From Bacillota bacterium (GTDB lineage: Bacteria > Bacillota > Clostridia > Christensenellales > Aristaeellaceae), in the NCBI GenBank assembly GCA_023444095.1, contig JAEZRP010000040.1, forward strand, positions 1 through 64,000: a stretch of DNA of 64,000 nt, given 5' to 3'. Below the pieces are notes generated by a model. The model did not search any database. It was not told the origin of the DNA and was given only the letters and a program-made list of their open reading frames with translations. A program made the position numbers and the translations under genes. Position 1 is the stretch's first letter; each line of letters opens with the position of its first letter. Positions 1 through 7,670 of this stretch are shown one piece after another.

Positions 1-56
1 TCGCCCAGCTGCTTTCGAAATGCCGACTGTTCCGGTGTGATCTTCTGTTTTCCCAT
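1..56 (-). CDS. N-terminus of an unidentified protein, cut by the left edge
   Basis: An ATG at 54-56 on the minus strand follows a good ribosome binding site (GGAGGATAACAAGC) and opens a reading frame that stays open to the window edge. Only about 18 residues are visible, beginning MGKQKITPEQSAFRKQLG. The short basic, Lys/Arg/Gln-rich start would suit a small DNA-binding or island protein, but the family cannot be named from this. It lies directly downstream of the ribbon-helix-helix-tail genes on the same strand, so it may be their co-transcribed neighbour. Confidence 0.5.
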   Translation of the reverse strand, partial: MGKQKITPEQSAFRKQLG

Positions 57-154
57 GCTTGTTATCCTCCACGCTGTTTTATTCTACCACAGCCTCGAGG
101 TTTACACATAATTCGGGACGGTCTCATAATTCCTGCCCAGGCAATCTCCAATCA

Positions 155-646
155 TTAATTGTCATGCATTACCGGCCACTCCTGCAGCCCCATACGGGCG
201 CGCAAAGCCTTGTTCGCGTATTCGTTGATAGATTCTCCTGCAGCATCGGCGGCGGCCTGTATTGCGGATTTTTGTATCTCGGGGACCATAAACGATATCT
301 CGGCAAATCCACATGATCTCCGCCTCATTGTCTCGTTTACGGTATAGATATCGTCAACAAAAGAGTAAAATACCAAATCGTATTCTTCTGAACCAATAAT
401 ACTGAATAATCGTTCTTTTTTTACGCGAATAGTAACATCAAACGGCACATAATCGGTCAAACATTTTTCGTTATGCATTTTAACACATTTCTCTGTGATC
501 ATGCGGCATGTTTCTGCTGACGGTTGCTCGGGTATTTCTCCTTGAAAGTAGATCACGGTTCCGAATCTCGTTTCAAGTTTGTTTCTCTCGATAACCCCAA
601 TCTGAACATTCCAATTTGTTGAACTGTTCGAAAAAAAGAACTTCAT
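155..646 (-). CDS. Unknown protein with a ribbon-helix-helix-like C-terminal tail
   Basis: This is a 163-residue protein. ATG 646 is chosen over the upstream ATG 661 because GGAGGG sits 7 bases before 646. Residues 1 to about 115 form an unrecognised domain rich in aromatic and beta-branched residues (FGTVIYFQGEIPEQPS, LVFYSFVDDIY). The last 45 residues (EIQKSAIQAAADAAGESINE, then YANKALRARMGLQEW) match the tails of the two neighbouring genes at 691-1207 and 1241-1423. That tail resembles the helices of Arc/MetJ-type ribbon-helix-helix proteins. The gene is AT-richer than the chromosome beyond 2.1 kb, which suits island DNA. Its function is unknown; an antitoxin-like or autoregulatory role is a guess. 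Confidence 0.7.
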   Translation of the reverse strand: MKFFFSNSSTNWNVQIGVIERNKLETRFGTVIYFQGEIPEQPSAETCRMITEKCVKMHNEKCLTDYVPFDVTIRVKKERLFSIIGSEEYDLVFYSFVDDIYTVNETMRRRSCGFAEISFMVPEIQKSAIQAAADAAGESINEYANKALRARMGLQEWPVMHDN

Positions 647-690
647 TTCATTACCCTCCATTTCATCACCTAAGTACCTTGAATATGAAG

Positions 691-1207
691 CTAGATTTCA
701 TTTGTTCTATCTGGCCACTCTGTAAGCCCCATATCGACCAATTTGGCGCGGTTCACCATCGCATTGATAGATTCGCCCTTACTCTCGGCTTGGGCCTGTA
801 CGCCCTCAATATATCAGATATTTTTCGGAGGCATAGTCCGGTTCACTTTCGTAATAGGCGGCAAAGGCACCGCTTGCGATGATTATTACTGTCCCCATAT
901 AGAGACCATCCGATAGAGCATCCCAGAGCGGCATGGAGTTTTCTTGACTTCTCGAAATAGACACGATATGAGCGCCAGAGGTTGAGCACCCGAGAGCCAG
1001 CATATCTTTGTAAAGTTGTTCTATTGACTCCAGATTGTATGGATGCATGCAGCCAGCAATCAGGTGTTCGTCCGCTCTGTGGGCGAATCGACCGATGCAG
1101 TTATCCCGCCGATTCGAGGACAATTCAAACAACAGGCGTTGCCGGCGGTTTTTCACTACAAAACGATTGATGAACTGGGCCTCTATCTCCGGGACCAATT
1201 CGCCCAC
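691..1207 (-). pseudogene. Frameshifted island protein with the same ribbon-helix-helix tail
   Basis: A 133-codon frame (GTG start at 1207) ends at 806 with TGA. In another frame the DNA continues as IEGVQAQAESKGESINAMVN, then RAKLVDMGLTEWP, to a TAG at 691-693. That second piece aligns closely with the tails of the genes at 155-646 and 1241-1423, so an ancestral gene was probably broken near 806-815 by a small indel. The N-terminal part (EAQFINRFVVKNRRQRLLFE and a following FAH) looks like a conserved domain seen in island or phage-borne hypotheticals, but I cannot name it. A sequencing error or programmed frameshift is possible instead of decay. Confidence 0.55.
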
Positions 1208-1240
1208 CTCCGACTACTACTCCTTGTCTTCTGCCTCCGG

Positions 1241-1423
1241 CTACTCCTCAAGCCCCATGCGCGCCAGCACAGCCTTATTCACGAATCCATTGAGGATTCC
1301 TTCCTTGTCCGCTGCCGCCTGTACGGTGGCCTTGTGGCCCTTGGGGACGATGATTTGAATGCGATCATATGCCTTTGCTGCATACCTGTTTTTAACTGCC
1401 GCAGACGTGCGTGATTTTGCCAT
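1241..1423 (-). CDS. Small Arc-type ribbon-helix-helix protein
   Basis: This is a 60-residue protein. The start at 1423 (MAKSRTSAAVKNRYAAKAYD) is set by GAGGAGGAAG just upstream, rather than the ATG at 1450. The layout is typical of Arc-like ribbon-helix-helix regulators: a basic N-terminus, one beta strand (DRIQIIVPKG), then two helices (HKATVQAAADKEGILNGFVN, KAVLARMGLEE). Such proteins bind operator DNA as dimers and are often antitoxins or island repressors. No toxin is recognisable next to it. A TATAAT -10 box lies at 1477-1482 on this strand. The gene heads a set of three that share the same C-terminal helices. Confidence 0.75.
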   Translation of the reverse strand: MAKSRTSAAVKNRYAAKAYDRIQIIVPKGHKATVQAAADKEGILNGFVNKAVLARMGLEE

Positions 1424-2030
1424 AGAATCTTCCTCCTCGTACCTTAGCAATAATGATGCTCACATTCTATGATACCATTATATCACGCGCCATATCATGG
1501 CATCCTCTTCCAGATGCAAGCGACAAGGCACTCAACGCCGAGTTGCTCAGATCTGCAAAGGTATAGCACAAACGTAAGGGCGCTCCACCGCGGCCGCCTT
1601 ATCGATGCCCTGAGCCGCCGGCTGTAGGCGTGGTCAAGGGCTTGAGAGACACGACGCCTACGCCCCCGGTCATGAAAAATACACTTTCTAAGGGCTGTGG
1701 AGGACCGGAAGAGGTCCTAGACAAAACAGTCCGTCTCGCGCACGTGAGAATCAAGTTGGATATCATGAGGAATGCCCGGCGACCTGGCCGAGGGGTGCCC
1801 GAAAAAGTACAGCTGGGAGTTTCTTTGGCTTAAAGGACTTATAGCCTCCTTGATTCAAAAATAATCCCGCGCCCTATTTGAATTCATTTTTTCACATCCT
1901 TAGTATACATTACTTTCATTGGCATTATTCTATCGCCAATCAATTTTAATTTCAAGCTGATTTTTTAATTATTTGTCCTCTTATCCCGTTTAATGAAAGA
2001 AAAGCGATATAGCACGATTCACTTTTCAAT
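1424..2030. other. Gene-poor stretch at the island edge
   Basis: About 600 bases hold no convincing gene. A TATAAT box at 1477-1482 (minus strand) probably belongs to the promoter of the ribbon-helix-helix gene. From about 1850 the sequence turns AT-rich. The 67-codon plus-strand frame at 1630-1833 has no ribosome binding site and an unremarkable sequence. The stretch may be decayed mobile DNA, but no transposase or integrase fragment is recognisable. Confidence 0.5.
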
Positions 2031-2053
2031 TGTGGTCAAAACTGTGGTCAAAC
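2031..2053. repeat. Tandem 10-bp direct repeat beside tRNA-Leu
   Basis: TGTGGTCAAA occurs twice, at 2031-2040 and 2044-2053, with a 13-bp period. The pair lies about 60 bp outside the 3' end of the tRNA-Leu gene, on the side of the AT-rich island. Paired direct repeats in this position are typical of integrase arm-type binding sites next to an attachment site, but no integrase gene is visible, so this role is inference. Confidence 0.5.
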
Positions 2054-2070
2054 GCCTATTTGAAAGTATA

Positions 2071-2104
2071 GAAAATGCCCGAGAATCCAATGATTCCGGG
2101 CATT
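2071..2104 (-). terminator. Terminator of the tRNA cluster
   Basis: A stem pairs AATGCCCGAGAATC (2074-2087) with GATTCCGGGCATT (2092-2104), with one bulge and a 4-base loop. On the minus strand it is followed by TTTTC. It lies 7 bases past the 3' end of tRNA-Leu, in the right place to end the tRNA-Thr, Tyr, Leu transcript. Confidence 0.7.
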
Positions 2105-2110
2105 CATGTT

Positions 2111-2197
2111 TGGTGCGGGAAACAGGACTTGAACCTGCATGAACAAGCGTTCACTAGAACCTGAATCTAGCGCGTCTGCCAATTCCGCCATTCCCGC
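2111..2197 (-). tRNA. tRNA-Leu (anticodon CAG)
   Basis: Read on the minus strand it begins GCGGGAATGGCGGAATTGG and ends TTCCCGCACCA with encoded CCA. The anticodon stem CTAGA/TCTAG encloses the loop TTCAGGT, giving anticodon CAG. The long variable arm is typical of tRNA-Leu. It is the last gene of the three-tRNA run and its 3' end faces the accessory stretch at 1-2110, the usual geometry for integration into a tRNA gene. Confidence 0.96.
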
Positions 2198-2232
2198 GGA
2201 ATGCCTCCCTCAGGATGTCCTGAGGGAGGACT

Positions 2233-2317
<85 letters not shown>

Positions 2318-2334
2318 ATATGCGAAAAACCGGG

Positions 2335-2410
2335 TGGAGCTGGCGAAGGGACTTGAACCCGCAACCTGCTGATTACAAATCAGCTGCTCTGCCAATTGAG
2401 CTACGCCAGC
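2335..2410 (-). tRNA. tRNA-Thr (anticodon TGT)
   Basis: On the minus strand it starts GCTGGCGTAGCTCAATTGG and ends CGCCAGCTCCA with encoded CCA. The anticodon arm CTGATTTGTAATCAG gives TGT. It is the first gene of the Thr-Tyr-Leu run; 17 bases separate it from tRNA-Tyr. Confidence 0.97.
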
Positions 2411-2580
2411 ATCCGGGCGACTGCCCAACGGACCCGTTTCGTCGGCAACGAATTACATTATACACGATTCCGCGCGGATGTCAAGGGTTTTTTGCCGCTT
2501 TTGTGCGAATTTGCGGCCCGAAAACCCGAGTGCGCATCGGTCGCTCTGCAGTGGAAAGGCGGGGAAATCCCCGCCCGTCC

Positions 2581-3891
2581 CTATTTCTTATACAGCGCGT
2601 CCAGGAACGCGGCGTCCGCGACGCCCGTCTCCTCGAAGCCCAGGGTCTTCTGCGCGGCCTTGACAGCCTCGGCGGTCCAGTTGCCGAACTTGCCGTCGGG
2701 CTTGCCGGAAAGGTAACCCAGGTCGATCAGCTTCTGCTGGAGCTGCCTCACGCCGTCGCCCGTCGAGCCGACGGTGTAGCTCTCGTCGCCCGTCGCGCCC
2801 TGTGTGGGCTGCGTGGACTGCGTGGGCTGGAGGCTTGCCTCCGGCTCCGCGGTCTCCTTGGGCAGCGCCGATTCCGTCAGGGAGAAGTACACGGTCGTCG
2901 GTTGCGCGTCGTAGAAGTACGTGAGCGTCAGATACTTGAGATCGACCGCCGGATCGAACTGGAAGCGCTTGTAGACCGTGCCGCTTGCGCCGATATTCAG
3001 GATGGACTGCGACTCACCGCCGATCTCGGCGTCGGTAAACTTGTAGCCCTGAACGACCTGGCCGATCGCGTCCTCGTATACAACCACGACGGCGTCCTGC
3101 ATCGAGACGCTCGAGAGGCCCTCGACCGCGCCCAGCGCGATGTCGAGCTGTGCGCCCGCCTCGTCGCCCTTGATCTGGAACTGCGTCGAGTACGTCTGCG
3201 CATAGTATTCGGGCAGGAGATAGCGCGAGAGCGTCACCGTGACCGGCAGATCGTAGAACGCGTCGCCCGTCGCCTCGGTCCGCTTCGTGCCGTCGGCGTT
3301 CACCTGCGCGGTGAACGAGAAGGGCTCTCCGATCAGGACCGGGTTGTCAATCGACCCCTTGGGCGAGGCGGTCGGTTCGGCAGTGGGCTCCGCCGTGGGT
3401 TCGGCGGTCGGTTCCATCGTCGGCTCCACGGTCGCCTCGGCAGTCGGCTCAGCCGTCGATTCGGCAGTTGCATCCACGGTCGGCTCAACCGTCGGTTCGG
3501 ACGTCGGCTCCTCGGTGGGCGCCTCGGTCGCGTCGCTCATGAAGCCGCTCATGCTCGCCCCGTCCGTGGACTCGGCGGTCGCTTCCGCGGTCGGTTCGGC
3601 AGTGGGCTCCGCCGTGGGTTCGGCGGTCGGCTCCCCCGTGGGCTCCGCCGTCTCGTCGGCTTCGTCAAACCACGTCGGCCCAGCCGTCCCCGTGGGCTCG
3701 GCGGTCGGGGTCGCGAGATTCTGACTCGAATCCTCGGACTGCCGATCCATTACCCAGCCAAAGATGATCCAGCCGAGCAGAAAACCAAGCACCAGCGCCA
3801 TGATGAACACGAGCGCAACGCGCCTGCGGTACTTGGCGCGCATTTTGGACAGCTTTCGCTGATAACGATCCCTATAATCGGAGTCTCTCAC
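2581..3891 (-). CDS. Membrane-anchored protein with a PTAEP linker and a peptidoglycan-binding domain
   Basis: This is a 436-residue protein starting at GTG 3891, preceded by GAGGAGG. Residues 1-24 are very basic and cytoplasmic, and one membrane helix spans about 25-47. A low-complexity linker runs from about 60 to 175, built of PTAEP-type repeats with VEP, MEP and STA variants, and probably spans the cell wall. An unrecognised beta-rich middle domain follows (about 180-345). The C-terminal 65 residues form a PG_binding_1 domain (VGSTGDGVRQLQQKLIDLGY, then GKFGNWTAEAVKAAQ). The protein probably tethers the membrane to peptidoglycan. It lies near the mbl-spoIIID group, so a wall-related role is plausible. 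The linker is encoded by near-perfect 12-bp units. Confidence 0.85.
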   Translation of the reverse strand: MRDSDYRDRYQRKLSKMRAKYRRRVALVFIMALVLGFLLGWIIFGWVMDRQSEDSSQNLATPTAEPTGTAGPTWFDEADETAEPTGEPTAEPTAEPTAEPTAEATAESTDGASMSGFMSDATEAPTEEPTSEPTVEPTVDATAESTAEPTAEATVEPTMEPTAEPTAEPTAEPTASPKGSIDNPVLIGEPFSFTAQVNADGTKRTEATGDAFYDLPVTVTLSRYLLPEYYAQTYSTQFQIKGDEAGAQLDIALGAVEGLSSVSMQDAVVVVYEDAIGQVVQGYKFTDAEIGGESQSILNIGASGTVYKRFQFDPAVDLKYLTLTYFYDAQPTTVYFSLTESALPKETAEPEASLQPTQSTQPTQGATGDESYTVGSTGDGVRQLQQKLIDLGYLSGKPDGKFGNWTAEAVKAAQKTLGFEETGVADAAFLDALYKK

Positions 3892-3977
3892 GGCCGTGCC
3901 TCCTCAAATCTTTCGCGTTTCATATATTATAACAATTACGAATCTGTTTCGTCAAGGGCTTTGAAATTATAACATAT

Positions 3978-4664
3978 TTATGATACAGTCAGTCCGCGCC
4001 CGTTGGTCTTCAGATATTCGCGCCAAACACGAAAGTCCGGCTGGCAGCTTTCCACCAATTTCCAAAATCGCTGCGAATGATTAAATTCGGTCAGATGGCA
4101 AAGCTCATGCACCACCACATAGTCGAGGCAACCGGGCGGCGCGAGAATCAGCTTCCAGTTGAAGCTCAGGTTTCGCTTGGAGGAGCAACTCCCCCAGCGC
4201 GATTTCTGCGCGCGCACGGTGATTCGGCCCGGCCGGCCGCCCGTGAATGGCAAATAATGGACGATCCGCTCGCGGATCCGTCGGAGCGCCCGCGCGGAGA
4301 GCGCGGAGATGAGCACCGCGCGTGCGGCCTCCCAGTCGGCGGGGTCGGGAACGAAGATCGCGACCTCCGTCTCGGTGATCTCCGCCCGCGCCCGGCCCCT
4401 TTCGATCCTGACCGCACGCTCCGCGCCCTCGATCATGACCCTGTCTCCATTCGAGAGAACCCGGGGCCTGAGCGCCTCGCGCATGGAGAGAATCTGCCCC
4501 GCGTGGCCGCGCACCAGCTCGTCCACATCGGAAAGGCGCGCGAACTTGGGCGCGTACACGCGCGTCGCGCCGCCCTCGAGCGCCTGAATGAGAACGTCGC
4601 GCCTGTGCGCCTGGATGAGCGTGTACTCAATCCTTTGCCCGCCCGCGACGACCGCGCGCTTCAC
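3978..4664 (-). CDS. YgjP/DUF45-family zinc metallopeptidase
   Basis: This is a 228-residue protein. The start is GTG 4664, with GGAGGT 5 bases upstream overlapping the end of the mbl-like gene; longer frames upstream are shadow. The family signature is clear: VVVHELCHLTEFNHSQRFW from about residue 183, where HELCH is the zinc motif (HExxH type) and the downstream His is the likely third ligand. Before it is KSRWGSCSSKRNLSFNWKL, the RWGSC block typical of the YgjP family. These are cytosolic M48-like predicted peptidases of poorly known substrate. The gene follows the mreB/mbl homologue by 2 bases, so the two are almost surely co-transcribed. Confidence 0.9.
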   Translation of the reverse strand: MKRAVVAGGQRIEYTLIQAHRRDVLIQALEGGATRVYAPKFARLSDVDELVRGHAGQILSMREALRPRVLSNGDRVMIEGAERAVRIERGRARAEITETEVAIFVPDPADWEAARAVLISALSARALRRIRERIVHYLPFTGGRPGRITVRAQKSRWGSCSSKRNLSFNWKLILAPPGCLDYVVVHELCHLTEFNHSQRFWKLVESCQPDFRVWREYLKTNGRGLTVS

Positions 4665-4666
4665 GC

Positions 4667-5686
4667 CTACCTCCGCGCGGCGAGCGCCATCCGCTGCCAG
4701 ATGAGCGCGCCGTAGCGGTCCGGCTCGAGCAGCATCGCGTTGAGACCCCGGATGCCGCACAGCGCGGGGGACTCCGCGATGGTGCACGGAATGCCGAGGC
4801 GGTCGCCGATCAGCTTGTCCAGCCCCGGCAGCTGCGCGCCGCCGCCCGCGAGCGTCGCCCCCACGTCGTTGAGGTCGGCGGACAATTCCTCCGGCGCGTT
4901 GGCGATCACCGCCTGACACATGCCCATGAGCTCCTTGAGCGGGTCGACGCAGAGATTCAGGATCATTTCGGGGGAAATTTCAACAAGGCGCGGCGCGCGC
5001 GCAAACACGTCTAGGCCCGCGGCGCGGGCCTTCATCTCGGAAAGATCGACGGGGTGCGCGGAGGCGAGCGCGAGCTTGATGTCCTCCGCCGTGCGGAAGC
5101 CGACCGCGAACCCGTAGTCCGCGCGCAGCGCCGCCATGATGCGCTCGTTGATCCGGTTCATGCCGTAGGGAAGGTAGCCGAACGCCGCCTCGCGGCCCAT
5201 GGAAAAGAGCGTCGCCGTCATCTTGCCCGCGCCGACGTCGACAAGGAGCGTCGCCTGAGGGCCCATGAGGTCGACGCCGCTGCCCAGCGCGCTCATGGCG
5301 TCCGAGCGCACGAGCGCCACGTCCGTCGCGCCCGCGTCGAGCGCGGACTGCATCAGCGCCTCGCGGTAGGCCGGGCGCGCGAACGGCGCGCAGGAAACGA
5401 GCACCGCATGCCTGCGACGCCTCTCCATCTCGCCCCTTTTGAACAACCACTGAAAGATGCGCTGGGTGTAGAGCGACGATTCCGGCACGCCGTCGCGCAG
5501 CGGAGATTCGACACTCAGTCCTTTCGGCGCGCGCCCCAAGAGCCGCCAGGCGTTCTCGCCCGCATACGCCGCCGATCCATCCTCCCGCACAGCAACGAGC
5601 GACGCCTCGTCCAGCTTGAGTCCCTCGCCCACGTCCGCCATCCGCACGTTCGCCGTGCCGAGGTCTATGCCGGTATCCCAACGCAT
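4667..5686 (-). CDS. mbl: MreB/Mbl-family actin-like protein
   Basis: This is a 339-residue protein starting at ATG 5686 behind GGGGGT. The N-terminus has the phosphate 1 loop (DTGIDLGTANVRM) and the middle has a phosphate 2 loop (TLLVDVGAGKMTATLFSMG). The C-terminus carries the adenosine loop (ATLAGGGAQLPGLDKLIGDR). Length and motifs fit MreB/Mbl, the membrane-associated filaments that guide cell-wall synthesis. Position after spoIIID is the Bacillus spoIIID-mbl arrangement, hence the symbol. The protein is rather divergent: the usual NIGE-type stretch reads PYGMNRINERI, so a specialised sporulation-stage or non-canonical MreB remains possible. Confidence 0.85.
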   Translation of the reverse strand: MRWDTGIDLGTANVRMADVGEGLKLDEASLVAVREDGSAAYAGENAWRLLGRAPKGLSVESPLRDGVPESSLYTQRIFQWLFKRGEMERRRRHAVLVSCAPFARPAYREALMQSALDAGATDVALVRSDAMSALGSGVDLMGPQATLLVDVGAGKMTATLFSMGREAAFGYLPYGMNRINERIMAALRADYGFAVGFRTAEDIKLALASAHPVDLSEMKARAAGLDVFARAPRLVEISPEMILNLCVDPLKELMGMCQAVIANAPEELSADLNDVGATLAGGGAQLPGLDKLIGDRLGIPCTIAESPALCGIRGLNAMLLEPDRYGALIWQRMALAARR

Positions 5687-5752
5687 ATGTATTACCCCCA
5701 AAGAAAAGCTCCCTCTCATTATACCACACACGGGTACGGAAGAAAAGCGCGC

Positions 5753-6022
5753 CTACGCCTCGGCGCTCCTCCCGCGCCGCGCACGATATTTCATCCGCGT
5801 CGCCTGCCCGCCGCGCAGGTGCCGTTCCGCGCGGTTGAAGCCCAGCACCCGGTCCACCTCCCGCGCGAGCGTCTTGTCGACCAGCGGCAGCCGCACGCGC
5901 ATGTCCTTGTGCACCGTCGATTTGCTTACGCCAAACTTCCGGGCGCAGGCGCGGACCGTCGCTCCCGTCTTGGCGATATACTCCGCCGCGTCGACCACGC
6001 GAATCTGTATCTCCCGCCTCAT
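5753..6022 (-). CDS. spoIIID: Sporulation transcription factor SpoIIID
   Basis: This is an 89-residue protein with ATG at 6022, after a strong GGGGGAGGGGG site. The sequence MRREIQIRVVDAAEYIAKTG, then VRACARKFGVSKSTVHKDM, with helix-turn-helix at about 22-44 and a basic C-terminal tail, is diagnostic of SpoIIID, the mother-cell regulator acting under sigma-E in sporulating Firmicutes. Length matches the family (about 90). It precedes the mbl-like gene by 66 bases on the same strand, a conserved order. This gene is the best single marker that the organism forms endospores. Confidence 0.95.
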   Translation of the reverse strand: MRREIQIRVVDAAEYIAKTGATVRACARKFGVSKSTVHKDMRVRLPLVDKTLAREVDRVLGFNRAERHLRGGQATRMKYRARRGRSAEA

Positions 6023-6129
6023 GGAACCCCCTCCCCCCTGCAAGACTATGCCGGGTCGGGAGGCGGGAGAACGCGGATTCAATGGCACCGCTCCCCGGAC
6101 TCCAGGGGGAAAATGATGCATTGTCCTTC

Positions 6130-6165
6130 GGCGGTCGGGGGTCAAGCCCCGGCCGCCTCGTTTTC
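6130..6165. repeat. Intergenic GC-rich stem-loop, copy 1
   Basis: GGCGGTCGGGG (6130-6140) pairs imperfectly with CCCCGGCCGCC (6147-6157) and is followed by a short T run. It lies in a gap where both flanking genes diverge, so it cannot be a normal terminator of either. It resembles the second half of the modules at 7805-7862 and 12481-12543. Confidence 0.45.
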
Positions 6166-6198
6166 TATCGGGGAATCGGAAACTTAAGTCGGCTTTGC

Positions 6199-6227
6199 TT
6201 GTTTCGCGCATGTGAATTCTTTATAAT
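6199..6227 (+). promoter_or_regulatory. Sigma-A type promoter of the kinase gene
   Basis: TTGTTT (6199-6204) and TATAAT (6222-6227) are separated by exactly 17 bases. The -10 box ends 15 bases before the ATG at 6243, so the leader is very short. Confidence 0.6.
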
Positions 6228-6242
6228 GGAAGGACAAAAGAC

Positions 6243-6824
6243 ATGGGAGTGATTGAAATGCCGAAACCTTATCTCCTTGTGGTCACGGGCAGGCCGGGGG
6301 CCGGAAAGACGACGTTCGCGCGGAAGCTGGGAGACGAAATTTTCATGCCGGTGGTCAGCCGCGACCAGATCAAGGAGGGTTATGTGCACACCTTCGGGAA
6401 GCGGCACGACGCGCTCCCCCCCGAGACAAACGGAACCGCGACGAATATCTTCTTCGGAATCCTCGATAATCTCATCCAAAATAACGTCTCTGTCATTGCG
6501 GAAGCTGCCTTTCAACATCAAATCTGGGCGCCCATGCTCCAGCCGTTCCTCGACAGGGCGAACGTATCCCTTCTGATCTGCGCGCCGGGGGACGAGGCGG
6601 CGTTCGCGCGGTTCGTTCGGCGCGGCTTGGACAATCCGCTTAGGGAATACTTCCACGGCGACAAGGGCGTCGACATGGCGCGCAAGGGCATGGACGTGAA
6701 GCCCGGTCCCTACGACGAGCCCCGGCTCGACGTGCCAACCTATCACGTCGACACCACGGAGGGATATCGCCCCTCGATTCGGGAACTTGCGGACCTGATT
6801 TTGCATCGCGCGGAACGAGGATAA
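6243..6824 (+). CDS. P-loop kinase of the AAA_33/zeta-like type
   Basis: This is a 193-residue protein. ATG 6243 has AAGG 9 bases upstream; ATG 6258 (MPKPYLLVV) is an alternative. Walker A is VVTGRPGAGKTTFARKLGD near residues 14-32, followed by VSRDQIKEGY as in small-molecule kinases and zeta-like nucleotide kinases. The lid/Arg region (FARFVRRGLDNP) follows. The substrate is unknown. It is followed after 4 bases by a creatininase-family gene and the two probably share the promoter at 6199-6227. Confidence 0.8.
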   Translation: MGVIEMPKPYLLVVTGRPGAGKTTFARKLGDEIFMPVVSRDQIKEGYVHTFGKRHDALPPETNGTATNIFFGILDNLIQNNVSVIAEAAFQHQIWAPMLQPFLDRANVSLLICAPGDEAAFARFVRRGLDNPLREYFHGDKGVDMARKGMDVKPGPYDEPRLDVPTYHVDTTEGYRPSIRELADLILHRAERG

Positions 6825-6828
6825 CGAA

Positions 6829-7638
6829 ATGAACGAATTGTACGGAAAAACGATCGCGGAAATGAACTGGGTGGAATTGAAGGAAGCGGCCGATCGGGGT
6901 GCTCGCGTCCTTTTGCCCCTCGGCGTCATCGAGGAGCACGGGCCGCACCTGCCGCTTTCGACGGACGCGCTCGTCGCGCGCGTCGAGTGCATGCGCATCC
7001 GAGCGGAATTCGAGCGACGGGGACTCCCCTGCGTCGTCGCGCCGTCCTTTCATTGGGGCATCTGTCAGGCGAACCGGGGCTTCATCGGCTCGTTCGCGCC
7101 GCGCCGGGAGACGGTCGCAGCGATGCTTGGGGACATCCTTTCCTCCCTCGCGGAGTTCGGCTTCCGGGAGGCTCTGGGCGTCTGCGCGCACGGAGACATC
7201 GAAAACGCGCTCGCCGTCATGGACGCCTTCCGGGCGGCGAACGAGCGCGGAGACATCCGGGCTCGCTTCTGCTTCGATGCCGCGCGACTCGCGCCCTTCG
7301 GCCTGACGGGAGGGGAGGACTTCCTTCTCGTCGTTCCGCCGTCCGCCTCGGCCTTCGGCGCGTCCGAAATTCCCGACGTCCACGCGGGCGACGTCGAGAC
7401 CGCCATCGTATCCAGATACCACCCGGAGCTTATCAAAACAGAGCTCGCGAAATCCCTTCCGCCCGTCCGGCTTCCGGACGAGCGCGCCATGGACTGGCTG
7501 TTTGGCGGGCACATCCACGAACTCTCCCCGCAGGGCTACCTCGGCGATCCCGCGAACTTCGAGAACGTCGACGTCGAAGCCTACCTCGACGACTTCGCCC
7601 GCAGGATTGCGGGGGACGAGGGAAACGCCGCGGACTAA
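6829..7638 (+). CDS. Creatininase-family amidohydrolase
   Basis: This is a 269-residue protein. The hallmark LPLGVIEEHGPHLPLSTD sits near residue 29, with Glu, His and Asp in the metal-ligand positions of the creatininase fold. The later ICAHGDIENA segment replaces the usual GNGHGGN-type loop, keeping the His. Family members hydrolyse cyclic amides such as creatinine and formamidopyrimidines, or act in peptide-cofactor maturation (MftE), so the substrate cannot be named. A second divergent member is at 54721-55503. It is translated right after the P-loop kinase (4-base gap), suggesting a shared pathway. Confidence 0.85.
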   Translation: MNELYGKTIAEMNWVELKEAADRGARVLLPLGVIEEHGPHLPLSTDALVARVECMRIRAEFERRGLPCVVAPSFHWGICQANRGFIGSFAPRRETVAAMLGDILSSLAEFGFREALGVCAHGDIENALAVMDAFRAANERGDIRARFCFDAARLAPFGLTGGEDFLLVVPPSASAFGASEIPDVHAGDVETAIVSRYHPELIKTELAKSLPPVRLPDERAMDWLFGGHIHELSPQGYLGDPANFENVDVEAYLDDFARRIAGDEGNAAD

Positions 7639-7670
7639 CGCCCAAACCCATGCCGGGAAGGAAATCCCAT

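Noticed and set aside
1630..1833. A 67-codon plus-strand frame in the island gap
   Set aside because: No ribosome binding site, no recognisable domain, and sequence typical of non-coding DNA.
3361..3660. Short tandem DNA repeats that could suggest a CRISPR array
   Set aside because: Units are 12 bp, in frame, contiguous without spacers and encode the PTAEP linker.
3287..3724. Plus-strand frame full of VGSAVGSA repeats
   Set aside because: This is the reverse-strand reading of the PTAEP linker, not an independent protein.
5054..6187. A 377-codon plus-strand frame over mbl and spoIIID
   Set aside because: Antisense to two well-supported genes; Arg/Ala-rich shadow composition.
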